Shown here: piece by piece, positions 1 through 12,000 of the stretch | Position numbering within the stretch: the stretch's first letter is position 1 | How the letters are laid out: the number at the start of each line of letters is the position of its first letter | The notes under the pieces: model-generated | What the model was told of the DNA's origin: nothing | The model's input: the letters and a program-made list of their open reading frames with translations, nothing else | Databases searched by the model: none | Position numbers and translations under genes: made by a program | NCBI RefSeq assembly: GCF_901000735.1 | Contig: NC_081547.1 | Span: 9,964,193 to 10,028,192, forward strand | Length of the DNA stretch: 64,000 nt | Direction of reading: 5' to 3' | Source: Corylus avellana | Lineage: Eukaryota > Streptophyta > Magnoliopsida > Fagales > Betulaceae

Positions 1-2229
1 GTCAGTGAAATCCACGCACATCCTCCACTTCCCATTGGACTTCTTGACCAATACTACATTAGCCAACCAATCGGGATAATATACTTCTTCAATGAAACGA
101 GCCTTGAGAAGCTTCTCTACTTCTTCTGCTATGGCCACATTCCGTTCAGGAGCGAACTTTCTTCTTTTTTGCTTTACTGGTTTCACACTTGGATCCACAT
201 TTAGCTGGTGGAGGATGTCTTCAGGATCAATTCCTGGCATGTCTTCGTGAGTCCATGCAAAAACTTCTAAATTCCTTCTTAGGAAGATGATGAGGCCGTC
301 TCGGATTTTGGGACTGAGCTGCGTCCCAATCTTCAAAGTCTTGTCTCCACTTATTACCACATCCTCCAGAGGTTCAGCTGGTTCCCCTTTTGGGTCATTC
401 CTGTTATTCCCACCTACTGTACCAATTACAATAGGAGTCGGATCCGAGACCCTCTTGAGAGACGTATTGTACCATCTTCTCGCCTGGGTTTGATCTCTCT
501 TCACTTCTCCGACTCCTTCTTCTATCGGGAACTTCATCATCAAGTGGTATGTCGAAGTTACAGCCTTTAACTTATTCAAAGCATGTCTACCGACGATGGC
601 ATTGTAGGAACCTGGTCGGTCAATAACCAAAAAATCTACTATCACAGTTTTTTGCTTAGGTGTTGTTCCTGCCGTTACAGGGAGTGAAATAAGACCAATC
701 GGCTGGACCTGCTCTCCTGCAAATCCAACCAGGGGAGAGCTAAATGGTGTGACCCTGTCACGATCGATACCCATTTGCTTAAAAACTGGCCAGTACAGTA
801 TATCAGCCGAGCTTCCATTGTCCACCAGAATTTTGTGGATCATATGGTTGGCCACTGTTACAGTTACTACTAGCGGATCATCATGGGGCTGCATTACCCC
901 CCTAGCGTCCTTTTCAGAGAAAGAGAGGATCACTGAATCCTTTTTTGCAACTTTGAACGGTCTCTGCACTGTAAAGACTTCCTCGGCATGTGTCTTCCTA
1001 GCATGGGCTTTCCTGGCCGAATTAGACTGTCCTCCACCAGCTATTTCTCCAGCAATTGTATGGATTTCTCCCACTACTCCTTGATCCCGAGGGGGTCTCG
1101 GATCTTCTCTAGGACCATTATCCCGATCACGTCTCGGCTCCCGTGCCCTTTCAGCTCGGTTTTCGTCTAATAGGAGAGGTTGTTGGTGCACCGCGCCTTG
1201 GTTCCTTTCCCCTGCTAGGAATCTTACCAGCCTTCCATTTCTAATGAACGTTTCGATTTCCTGCCGCAAGGTTATGCAGTCTTCCGTCAAATGTCCATGA
1301 TCATTGTGGTACTCGCAGAACTTCGTCCGATCTCGCTTCCTCGGATCACCCCGCAACTTACATGGCCACCTGAAAGCTGGGTCTCTTCTGATTTCTATAA
1401 ACACTTTGTTGACCCTGGTATTCAAAGGTGTGAACCTTCGATCTTCACGTCGCCGGGGTTCTGTCTTTGGGACTGATGGTACAGTCTTCTTTACTACTCT
1501 CTTCTGAAACCTTTCTTCCTTCGGAGCGGATGCTATAGGTGGCTCCTTTTTGGCGTCCTCTTCCTTTTTGGCGTCCTCCTTCTCTCGGTCTTCTTCCTCT
1601 TGACCTTTCGTGAGAGCCTTAATCATTTCCTCCTGATTAATATACTCTTCTGTTTTGGCGATAAACTCGTGAAGAGTTATTTCTGTAGAACTTTTTGATA
1701 CTTCGGCCATTAGAGGCCCGTTTGGCCTGACTCCATGCCATAATGCGGATAATACCGTTTGATCCCCCGGATTGTCCACTAACAATTTTTTTTTATTGAA
1801 CCTATGCATGAAATCCTTCAGACTTTCTTCCTTCCCTTGACGTAATGACAGTAAGCAAGCCGAGTGCTTCCTCCTCTTCTTGGTAGCCAGGAATTGGCTT
1901 AAAAAGAGACTTCCAAGTTCTTTGAAACTATCTATCGACTTGGCAGGCAATCTGGCAAACCAGTCCTGAGCAACTCCTTCCAAAGTGAGAGGAAAGGTTC
2001 TGCATGCTATTTCATCTGGAAACCTATGAAGGGAAAAGTGAACACGGACGCTTTCCATATGTTCAGAAGGGTCGCCACTACCGTTAAACTCCTTGACATG
2101 AGGCATCTTGAAGTTTTCAGGCAAAGGGAAACTTAACACTCGGTCAGTGAAAGGCAGATCGGTGTTATCCATAAGCCCCGAAGCAGGGGTTTTTCCATCC
2201 TTTTCAGCCAGCCTGCGAGTTAGTTCTTC
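1..2229 (-). mobile_element. Partial second copy of the Ty3/gypsy retrotransposon, gag to early RT
   Basis: This stretch matches 5346-7574 at a constant offset of 5345 bases. I found only two substitutions. One, near 1790, changes Glu to Lys in gag; the other, near 2212, is silent. On the minus strand it encodes roughly residues 144-886 of the polyprotein described at 2528-8003: most of gag with its Cys/His knuckle, the protease, and the start of reverse transcriptase. It is cut by the window edge on one side and by the run of N on the other, so no LTR is seen. Such high identity fits either a very young second insertion or, more likely, the same element assembled twice at two contig ends. 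Confidence 0.9.
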
Positions 2230-2329
2230 NNNNNNNNNNNNNNNNNNNNNNNNNNNNNNNNNNNNNNNNNNNNNNNNNNNNNNNNNNNNNNNNNNNNNNN
2301 NNNNNNNNNNNNNNNNNNNNNNNNNNNNN
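2230..2329. other. Assembly gap (100 N)
   Basis: Exactly 100 N. The fixed length suggests a scaffolder placeholder of unknown true size. The left side is in gag and the right side is in the 3' internal region of the same element family, so the join is not a natural element structure. Confidence 0.98.
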
Positions 2330-2527
2330 GTCTCGGTTATGTTATGTTAAGAGAATGCTCCTTTCGGTTGCATCATTTTAGGGCTCGGAAGAGCCTTTTC
2401 AGTCGTCTTCTCCGAGTCTAATAATTTAATTTGTACATATGTATTTTATATGCTGCATAACTCCGAGATACTTTTATTCATTGAAATCAAAATAATGAAA
2501 TGACAAATAAATCACATATCACTGCAT

Positions 2528-5500
2528 TTAGACATAATATTTTTTAAGGTGCTCAGCGTTCCAAGGCCTTGGTAGAACCTTACCTTTGGAATACTCTAAG
2601 TGGTATGCTCCTGCTCGTTTGCATTCAACCACCTTATAAGGTCCTTCCCAATTAGGAGCCAGTTTTCCTTCGGTTGGGTCTTTGGTTGCGAGAGTAGCTT
2701 TACGTAGGACCATATCTCCAACTTTGAAGGTTCGAGGCTTGACCCTCTTATTGAAATACCGAGTCACTCTTGCCTGATATGCTGCCATAGCCACTTGGGC
2801 TTGATCCCGCTTCTAGTAGCAAGTCTAAGTGCAGTTGTAAACCTTCGTTGTTAGTCTCGGATTGGAAGGTCTCTACACGATAGCTGCCTGAGCCTACCTC
2901 GGCTGGAATGACTGCCTCAGTTCCAAATACTAAGGCATACGGTGTCTCTTCGGTTGGAATCCTCTTGGTAGTTCAGTATGCCCATAATACTTCTGGAAGA
3001 TCTTCGGCCCAGTTTCCTTTCCGATCATCCAGCTTCTTCTTCAAGATTTTGAAAATTGTTTTGTTGGTGGCCTCTACCTGAACATTTGCCTGGGGGTGCC
3101 CAGGAGACGAGTAATAGTTCCTTATTCGCAGCTGGGCACACCAGGCTCGGAATGAGTCGCAGTCAAATTGCTTTCCATTATCCGTGATAAAAGCATGGGG
3201 AATGCCGTACCGACATATGATGTTCTTCCATAAGAATCGTTCTATTGCTTTGGCTGTGATATTCACTAAGGCTTCAACCTCTGCCCACTTGGTGAAATAG
3301 TCTATAGCAACAACCGCGAACCGTACACCTCCCCTGCTCCGAGGCAATGGTCCTACTATATCTACCCCCCATTGGGAGAAGGGCCAAGGCGAAGATATTG
3401 CACTCAGGTCTTCAGGAGGTTGATGAGTGATATTCGCGAATCGTTGGCACTTGTCACAATTTCTGACTATATCTGCCGAGTCCCGATTCATGTTGGGCCA
3501 ATAGAAACTTGCTCGGACTGCTTTATGTGCCAATATTCTGGCTCCGGAATGGCTTCCACAGATCCCTTCATGGATCTCTCTAAGGATATAATCTCCTTCA
3601 TCCTTCGAAACACATTTTAAGAGTGGCAACGTGAAACCCCTTTTGTAAAGGACTTCATTTATCATTGTAAACCTTTCTACTCTTACCTTCAACCGGATAG
3701 CCAGTTTTTTATCTGAAGGAAGTATTCCTCTTTCCAGGTATTCCACGATTTCTAGTTGCCAATTAGGTATGGTCTCGGTTGTCGAGACCGACACCGTCTC
3801 AGTAACTGATGACTGTGGAAGAATTTGGATAGGAGTTTCGGCTTCAATCTCTTTACTAGCCGTTGAGGCCATTCGGGTCAACTGGTCTGCTCTTTCATTC
3901 TCTGGTCTCGAAATTTTCACAATGCTAAACTTGTCAAATAAAGCTTGCAAATCCTGCACCTTAGATAAGTATAACTTCATCTTGTCTCCCTTGACTTCAA
4001 ATTCCCCTCTGATGTGCCCTACAACGACCTGGGAGTCACTCCGTACTTCGACAAATTTGGCTCCCATTTCAAGAGCTAAACCGAGTCCTGCCAAGACTGC
4101 CTCGTGCTCGGCCTCATCATTCGTTGTCTTGAACTTCAACTTCAATGCACTGCATAATTCTTCCCCATCGGGAGTAATCATTACTATGCCTGCTCCACCA
4201 TGCTTTTTCGTAGATGATCCATCCACATAAATTACCCAGGTCTCATCACTTGGCCAGATGGTGATGTCTGGCAAATTAATGAATTCTGCCAGAAAATCAG
4301 CCAGTGTTTGGCCCTTGAGAGAATTCCAAGGGAGAAACTCGATATCAAATTCTCCCAGCTCAATAGCCTAGTTAGCTAATCTTCCCGAAAGATCTAGCTT
4401 TCTTAATACTTTCTTCAAAGGGTATTCAGTCAACACCCTGATAGTATGAGCTTGGAAGTAGGGTCGGAGCTTCCTGGATGCTATAACCAAGGCGAAAGCC
4501 AGTTTTTCCATCTGGGGATATCTTTCTTCAGCGCCCCTCAAAGCTCTACTTGTGAAGTATACAGGCTTTTGAATTCCTTTTTCTTCTCGAATTAATGCAG
4601 CACTCACAGCCATTTGAGACACGGCTAAGTACAAATATAGTACCTCCCCAGGTATTGTCTGGCTCAGCAAAGGCGGCCTCATCAAGTATTCTTTCAGCTG
4701 TCCGAAGGCTTTTTCACATTCATCTGTCCATTCAAAGGCCTTTCGCAAGACTTTGAAAAATGGAAGACACTTGTCAGTCGATCGTGAAATGAACCGATTT
4801 AGTGCTGCCACCCTTCCTGTAAATTGCTGAAGCTGTTTTAAGTTTCTTGGAGATTGCATATCCAAGACAGCTTGTATTTTTTCAGGATTGGCTTCTATTC
4901 CTCGGCTGGACACCATGTAACCAAGGAACTTTCCTGATGAAACTCCGAATGCACACTTTGAGGGATTCAACTTCATCCCGTACTTCTTCAAGGTTGTGAA
5001 CGCCTCTTGCAAGTCGAGTTTGTGGTTCTGTGGCAACACACTCTTGACTAGCATATCATTGACGTATACTTCCATATTGCGTCCGATCTGGTCTCGGAAC
5101 ATCTTGTTTACCAGCCTCTGGTATGTTGCCCCTGCGTTCTTCAAACCGAATGGCATAACCATATAACAGTACAAGCCTCGGTCAGTTATGAACGCAGTTT
5201 TCTCACGGTCTTCTGGATGCATGTATATCTGGTTATAACCAGAGAAGGCGTCCATGAAGCTGAGTAATCCATATCCAGCTGTTGAATCCACCAATGCATC
5301 AATGCGAGGAAATGGAAAACTATCTTTTGGACAAGCTTTATTGAGGTCAGTGAAATCCACGCACATCCTCCACTTCCCATTGGACTTCTTGACCAATACT
5401 ACATTAGCCAACCAATCGGGATAATATACTTCTTCAATGAAACGAGCCTTGAGAAGCTTCTCTACTTCTTCTGCTATGGCCACATTCCGTTCAGGAGCGA

Positions 5501-8003
5501 ACTTTCTTCTTTTTTGCTTTACTGGTTTCACACTTGGATCCACATTTAGCTGGTGGAGGATGTCTTCAGGATCAATTCCTGGCATGTCTTCGTGAGTCCA
5601 TGCAAAAACTTCTAAATTCCTTCTTAGGAAGATGATGAGGCCGTCTCGGATTTTGGGACTGAGCTGCGTCCCAATCTTCAAAGTCTTGTCTCCACTTATT
5701 ACCACATCCTCCAGAGGTTCAGCTGGTTCCCCTTTTGGGTCATTCCTGTTATTCCCACCTACTGTACCAATTACAATAGGAGTCGGATCCGAGACCCTCT
5801 TGAGAGACGTATTGTACCATCTTCTCGCCTGGGTTTGATCTCTCTTCACTTCTCCGACTCCTTCTTCTATCGGGAACTTCATCATCAAGTGGTATGTCGA
5901 AGTTACAGCCTTTAACTTATTCAAAGCATGTCTACCGACGATGGCATTGTAGGAACCTGGTCGGTCAATAACCAAAAAATCTACTATCACAGTTTTTTGC
6001 TTAGGTGTTGTTCCTGCCGTTACAGGGAGTGAAATAAGACCAATCGGCTGGACCTGCTCTCCTGCAAATCCAACCAGGGGAGAGCTAAATGGTGTGACCC
6101 TGTCACGATCGATACCCATTTGCTTAAAAACTGGCCAGTACAGTATATCAGCCGAGCTTCCATTGTCCACCAGAATTTTGTGGATCATATGGTTGGCCAC
6201 TGTTACAGTTACTACTAGCGGATCATCATGGGGCTGCATTACCCCCCTAGCGTCCTTTTCAGAGAAAGAGAGGATCACTGAATCCTTTTTTGCAACTTTG
6301 AACGGTCTCTGCACTGTAAAGACTTCCTCGGCATGTGTCTTCCTAGCATGGGCTTTCCTGGCCGAATTAGACTGTCCTCCACCAGCTATTTCTCCAGCAA
6401 TTGTATGGATTTCTCCCACTACTCCTTGATCCCGAGGGGGTCTCGGATCTTCTCTAGGACCATTATCCCGATCACGTCTCGGCTCCCGTGCCCTTTCAGC
6501 TCGGTTTTCGTCTAATAGGAGAGGTTGTTGGTGCACCGCGCCTTGGTTCCTTTCCCCTGCTAGGAATCTTACCAGCCTTCCATTTCTAATGAACGTTTCG
6601 ATTTCCTGCCGCAAGGTTATGCAGTCTTCCGTCAAATGTCCATGATCATTGTGGTACTCGCAGAACTTCGTCCGATCTCGCTTCCTCGGATCACCCCGCA
6701 ACTTACATGGCCACCTGAAAGCTGGGTCTCTTCTGATTTCTATAAACACTTTGTTGACCCTGGTATTCAAAGGTGTGAACCTTCGATCTTCACGTCGCCG
6801 GGGTTCTGTCTTTGGGACTGATGGTACAGTCTTCTTTACTACTCTCTTCTGAAACCTTTCTTCCTTCGGAGCGGATGCTATAGGTGGCTCCTTTTTGGCG
6901 TCCTCTTCCTTTTTGGCGTCCTCCTTCTCTCGGTCTTCTTCCTCTTGACCTTTCGTGAGAGCCTTAATCATTTCCTCCTGATTAATATACTCTTCTGTTT
7001 TGGCGATAAACTCGTGAAGAGTTATTTCTGTAGAACTTTTTGATACTTCGGCCATTAGAGGCCCGTTTGGCCTGACTCCATGCCATAATGCGGATAATAC
7101 CGTTTGATCCCCCGGATTGTCCACTAACAATTTTTCTTTATTGAACCTATGCATGAAATCCTTCAGACTTTCTTCCTTCCCTTGACGTAATGACAGTAAG
7201 CAAGCCGAGTGCTTCCTCCTCTTCTTGGTAGCCAGGAATTGGCTTAAAAAGAGACTTCCAAGTTCTTTGAAACTATCTATCGACTTGGCAGGCAATCTGG
7301 CAAACCAGTCCTGAGCAACTCCTTCCAAAGTGAGAGGAAAGGTTCTGCATGCTATTTCATCTGGAAACCTATGAAGGGAAAAGTGAACACGGACGCTTTC
7401 CATATGTTCAGAAGGGTCGCCACTACCGTTAAACTCCTTGACATGAGGCATCTTGAAGTTTTCAGGCAAAGGGAAACTTAACACTCGGTCAGTGAAAGGC
7501 AGATCGGTGTTATCCATAAGCCCCGAAGCAGGGGTTTTTCCATCCTTTTCAGCTAGCCTGCGAGTTAGTTCTTCGTACTTCTTCTTTAAATCTTCCATGT
7601 CAGCACTCATCTGGGCCTCATTTTGCCCCTGAAATTGCTCCCTTCGAGGCCTAGTATGCTGAGACCTCTCTGGGTTATGCTGCTCACGATGCTCCTCATT
7701 CTGGACAGTAGTATGATGGCTAGCTTGGACTGAACTTGCTTCCTCATCGCGATGGGAACCTGCAGTTCGTTTCCCATCACGAATCTCCCTTCGCCTTTCC
7801 CTCTCACGCCGTTCTTCACGCCTTCGTGCTCGCTCTTGATCCCTCTGGCTATTACGGCCCTCTGCAGCTGTGAGCCTTACAGCCAGGTCTTCATTCTGCT
7901 TTTTCAGAACCTTCATGGATTCAGACATCTGCTTCATGAATTCGGCTAGATCGGATGGTGGTGGTACGTTGGAGGCTGTAGCAGTGGAACGGGTAGTCAC
8001 CAT
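2528..8003 (-). pseudogene. Broken gag-pol polyprotein of the gypsy element
   Basis: The first open part, 8003 to 4368 (1211 codons), starts at an ATG and carries gag with a CX2H/HX4C-like knuckle near residue 450, a protease with a DNGSSAD core near 613, and RT ending in the RNase H region. The next part (about 4274 to 2973) carries the extra RNase H (start YVDGSS) and an integrase with an HHCC zinc finger and D, D, E residues in VDIVGP, ITDNGK and QVEATN. The last part (2794 to 2528) is the integrase C-terminus, ending LKKYYV. Three lesions separate them: an in-frame TAG at 4368-4370, apparently from a Trp codon; an in-frame TGA at 2973-2975, apparently from an Arg codon; and a frameshift near 2795-2815. 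The RT active site reads YVND instead of YVDD, so a catalytic Asp is lost (Asn codon at 5058-5060). The element cannot be autonomous. Confidence 0.9.
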
Positions 8004-8036
8004 TTTAGATTAGTAGAGAACTGATGAAAATCGAAG

Positions 8037-8054
8037 TTCCCACAGACGGTGCCA
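8037..8054 (-). other. Primer-binding site of the retrotransposon
   Basis: On the minus strand the sequence starting three bases after the LTR end reads TGGCACCGTCTGTGGGAA. Starting with TGG, it can pair with the 3' CCA end of a tRNA; which tRNA was not determined. The position directly inside the LTR supports both features. Confidence 0.65.
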
Positions 8055-8057
8055 AAC

Positions 8058-8658
8058 TGTTGATGCACAGTTTTCCAAAAGATGACGTGGCACGCTTGCC
8101 GAGCTTGAGTTGGACCAACACCCAAACAATTTGACTGCACAACAAAGAAGAAAGAAGGATCGAAGTGACCGGGGGTGAGCCGGCGTGAGCACTCCGATGC
8201 CTAAGTCAGAATGGGAAAGGATACTAGTAACAACTACAGAGCTCAAATTATGAGAGTTGTGATTACCTTTGCTTTTGACCATATGACTTGTATTTATAGG
8301 CATTGGAGGAAATTTGATTTCCCACTTATCAAGGAATCTTATCCTTTGATATCGGCTGAACAAACATTTGAATGAAAAGATTATGTTTGTTAGTTCTTCC
8401 ATGATTTAAGCGACTTGAGATCAGATGATCAATTATAATATTTTTTGAGATATCTGAGTTATTCCCTTTACTGAGACTTACATGTCCTGAGTTATTCTCG
8501 GACTTTTTAGTCTCGGCTAGAGGTTGCCTCGGATTTGTGGTCTTGGATAACATGAGTAGATCTCGTCTCGGATCACTTGAGTAGGTCTCGGACTTGGGCC
8601 TTCTCTGGCTGGGCCCAAGGACTACTCAATAAATGGTAAGCTAATTCATGACCCAACA
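8058..8658 (-). repeat. 5' LTR of the gypsy element (601 bp)
   Basis: The boundaries are set by the terminal inverted repeat TGTTG at 8058 and CAACA ending at 8658, and by the primer-binding site directly inside. The sequence is rich in CTCGG/TCTCGG words that recur in the 3' internal region. The second LTR is not available for comparison, so the boundaries rest on structure only. Confidence 0.75.
8291..8298 (-). promoter_or_regulatory. Probable TATA box in the LTR
   Basis: The minus strand reads CCTATAAATACA around this site. It lies about 235 bases before the LTR/internal junction, so a transcript starting about 30 bases downstream would have a suitable R-U5 leader. Inference from motif and position only. 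Confidence 0.5.
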
Positions 8659-9035
8659 TTTGTTTTTTTTTTTTTTAAAGCTTGCGTTTATCTGTCAGTC
8701 AGACAGTGCCGTTTTTTTTTTGTTTTTTTTTGTTTTGGTAGGAGTTGTCTGTCAGTGCCGTTGCCTTCAAGTAAAAGCAACAAGAGATTATGCACATAAA
8801 GCAACAAGTTAAAGAAGATTACAAAAGGAAGAGTGAAAAATAAAAATCCGGCCTTTTAATATACAGATTGGGAGTTGTCGGGAACTGTGAAGCCGAGCAG
8901 AGAATCAGTGCTCAACAGGATTTGGGTTTGGATTGAAAGCTCTCAGATTTGTTCGCGCCAACGACTAGGGAATTTCAAATTCTCCCGAGAAAACCTTTTC
9001 CCGGAAAGTATTTGTAACGGTAAGATTATTTGTTT
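8659..9035 (+). promoter_or_regulatory. Intergenic and 5' flank of the TFIIIC gene
   Basis: This 377-base stretch lies between the retrotransposon end and the TFIIIC start codon. It has poly-T tracts and a short repeated word around gtctgtcagt. A possible TATA-like sequence (TTTTAATATA) lies near 8855. No other gene is visible. The retrotransposon 5' LTR ends less than 400 bases from the start codon and points away from the gene. Confidence 0.45.
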
Positions 9036-12000
9036 ATGGACTCCATCACATCCTCCGCTCTCGAGGAAATCTGTTTCCACGGCAAAACCGGCCTCTCTCT
9101 CGCGACCCTCTGGAGCAAACTCAACCCTTATCTGTCCTCTTCAAACCTCGACCTTTCCCCGGGCGTCAAGAAAGCCATATGGGCCGGACTCCTCCGCGTC
9201 CCGACGCTTCGGTTTCAGGCCGGAAACGTCTCTTACAGCGCCGGTGACCCTCTGATTCAGTCCTTGGAAGACGCCGAGAAGTTGGACGTGAATATCGCCG
9301 CTGAAGACCGTCTAAGGGACAACTTTCTGGGCCTCTATAACGTCCAGGCCGCCAATGCCGACATTCCTCTGAACCAACGGCGCGCTCTAGAGCGCATTGC
9401 CATCTCTAGGTTCCTCCTCTTCGATATCATTTTTGTAGTTTTCTTTCGCTTATCCCAAAAATTAAGTTTATAGGGGAGAGTAAATTTACTCATTTAGTTA
9501 ATAATATTCTTGTGAATGCTTTTCTGTAATTTTTTTTTTTTTTTTATGCAAAATGGGTAATCAAAACTACTTTATTTAGTTTAGTTTATGAGTTTTAAAA
9601 GATACTATGCATCCGATTATTTATATCATTTAAATTTTTTTTTTTTATTTTTAAGGATCGTAGTTTTCTTAAAAATTCTATTTTTTAACTTTTTGAAAAA
9701 AAAAAAAAAAAGATACGTGAAAAGAGAAATAGTAGGAGAAAATAAAATGGCTCATGTGAATAGTGCCGTTAGATGTAGCATTTTTTTTTTTTTTTTTTTG
9801 TGGCTAATCCAATAAAATATTTATTTTGCTTTTTTTTTTTCTAATTTAATGTGAAATTTTTTTATAAATCTGATTAGCTATTTTAAATGAAAGTACATTT
9901 TGTCTCTTCATTGTAAATACTCTTAATAAGTGAGTTACTTAATTAAAATGAGAAGTAAATTTATTCCAAAAGTTTAAATTTAGTCATTTAATTAATAAAA
10001 TAAAGTACTGCTTAATCTTTTGAACATGGCTTTCTCACAAAAAGTGCACCATTCTCGACTAGAATACTTTGAAGGACAAAAATTTGCAATTTATATGGTG
10101 AAATATGGCAAAAGTTTTTTGAGTTTGTGGTTTTGGTAGTTCTATTTTCTTATTGTCATGGACATTTAGATGCACTTGTTTTGAAATGGGTGTTTGCAGA
10201 ACGAAGGGAATAACACAATGGCAGCTTAGTAAGGAATTGGGCATGGAAGCGAACTACTTTGCTTATGTGGTGAAGAGTCTTGAAAATAGAGGGTTGATTG
10301 TGAAGGAATCAGCAGTTGTGAGGACAAAGGAAGCTTGCAATGCAGGGGACATGAACAACAGCTCAATAGTGTGCACTAACTTAATACACTTGAATCGCTA
10401 TGCAAAGCAGTTGGGTTCTCGACAAAAAATTGAGACTACAAAAGAAGAAGAGGCTTCAAATGTTTTTAAGAATTCAGAGGAAAGTACTGAAAGTGGAGAT
10501 GGGTTTGACAGAGGATATGTTAAAGCCGACGTGCTTGTAGAGGATGATCTACCAGCATTGAAAGTTGTTTGTGATAAACTTGAAGAAGCAGATAACAAGG
10601 TTCTTGTTGTCTCAGAAATTAAACAGGATCTTGGTTATGAAAGAACTTCTTCGGGGCATAAAGCTTGGAAAAAAGTAAAACATATATATTAGTTTTATCC
10701 ACTCTGCATATTCGTTCTGTTTTTTTTTTTTTTTGGTTGCTCATTTCTGATTGTCTTCATGATATTCTTCCCTGCATAACTTTCTGCCAGATTTATCGCA
10801 AGTTAAAAGATGCTCATATTGTGGAGAAGTGCAAGGCTAAAGTGAATGGTAAGGTGAGTCTGAGATTTTTCTTTTGAAAATAAGTTTGTGCTTGATTTTG
10901 TATTTCAGTATTAATTGTCTTAAATTTTGAATATAAGTTCTGAATTGATTCATTCTTTCAGAAAGTAGTTCTTGCATCCCTTTATCTGAATATAATGTCG
11001 TCTCTTATTGTTTATTTTGAACATTATTGTCGCTATGTGCCAAATCTTTACGATCAAATGAGAAAAATAGAATTAGGATCACCAATGTATCTTCATGGTT
11101 CTTGTTGAGTATGTATAGTAGAAAAAGTTCATTTGAACTGATTTTTAGGTGAGCTTCAATTGAATCAATGTCTTTCTTATTTCCACTGCATGGCAGTGCC
11201 AAATCTTTTATTAGATAATTTGCTCCCTTTTAACACAATTAAGCATGTAAATAGCCATGGATTGATACTAGCTGACCACTCCTTTGTCCTTTATCTTATG
11301 ATGTTCTCCAAATCATATGTATTTGGTTTGGTAAAATTGTAAAGGAGAGACTACTTGCACAAAGTTTTATCATGATAGTCGCCATTTTATTACTGAAGTT
11401 ATCCTTTTTTTTTTTCTTTTTTTTTTTTCTTTTTTTCTTCTTTCTTTCTATCCATATATTTAGATTTCAATTGGTTCTGAATGAAGCTTGAGTTTTTAGT
11501 GTCACTTGCTTTTCATTGTTGGCATCCACTCTGAAGTTAGTATTGTTTTATTTGTTTTATCATATATGGCATATGATGTACATGCAAGATACATCATTAA
11601 AAAAAAAAAGGAGACCATTTCAAGCTTTTGAATAAGCTCTGTATCAGCCTCTTTTTCTGATAGAAATGTATGTAATCAAGTGCTTCTCAAGTGTCATGCA
11701 TAAAATACTTTTTATTTATCATGAATGAAGGTTATTTCTTCTGCAGAGGAAATCCTGTTCTAGTTCATGGGATGATATGTTTCTGCTTTTGTCAGGTTGA
11801 GCAGTGCCTACGTTTGCTAAGGAAGTTTCCACCAAAGAATTTTAAAGAACAAACAGTGAAGTCTGGAAGAAGAAGTCAAATTACCGATCAGCTTTTAGAG
11901 ATTCCCATTGATCATCAAATGTATGATATGATTGATGTTAAAGGATCTGAAGGGTTGCTTTTTAAGGAGGTATGTGCTTATATAATCATTTTGGTGCTGT

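Larger units (their letters stand above)
2330..8658 (-). mobile_element. Ty3/gypsy LTR retrotransposon, Tat-type (extra RNase H), 3' LTR missing
   Basis: The element is transcribed right to left. In its own 5' to 3' order it has an LTR (8058-8658), a primer-binding site, gag, protease, reverse transcriptase with RNase H, a second RNase H-like domain, and integrase. Integrase after RT defines Ty3/gypsy, and the extra RNase H between RT-RNase H and integrase is typical of the plant Tat lineage (Ogre/Retand relatives). The 3' LTR expected left of about 2330 is not present; it must lie in or beyond the gap. About 200 AT-rich bases (2330-2527) follow the integrase end and hold no recognisable gene. 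The five bases outside the LTR (tttgt, 8659-8663) would be the target-site duplication, but the partner cannot be checked. Confidence 0.88.

Noticed and set aside
749..1084. Plus-strand open frames within 1-2229 and 5632-6852
   Set aside because: They are antisense shadows of the retrotransposon gag-pol.
9030..9035. An earlier start for TFIIIC two codons upstream
   Set aside because: It would start at TTG; the ATG at 9036 gives the family-like MDS start.
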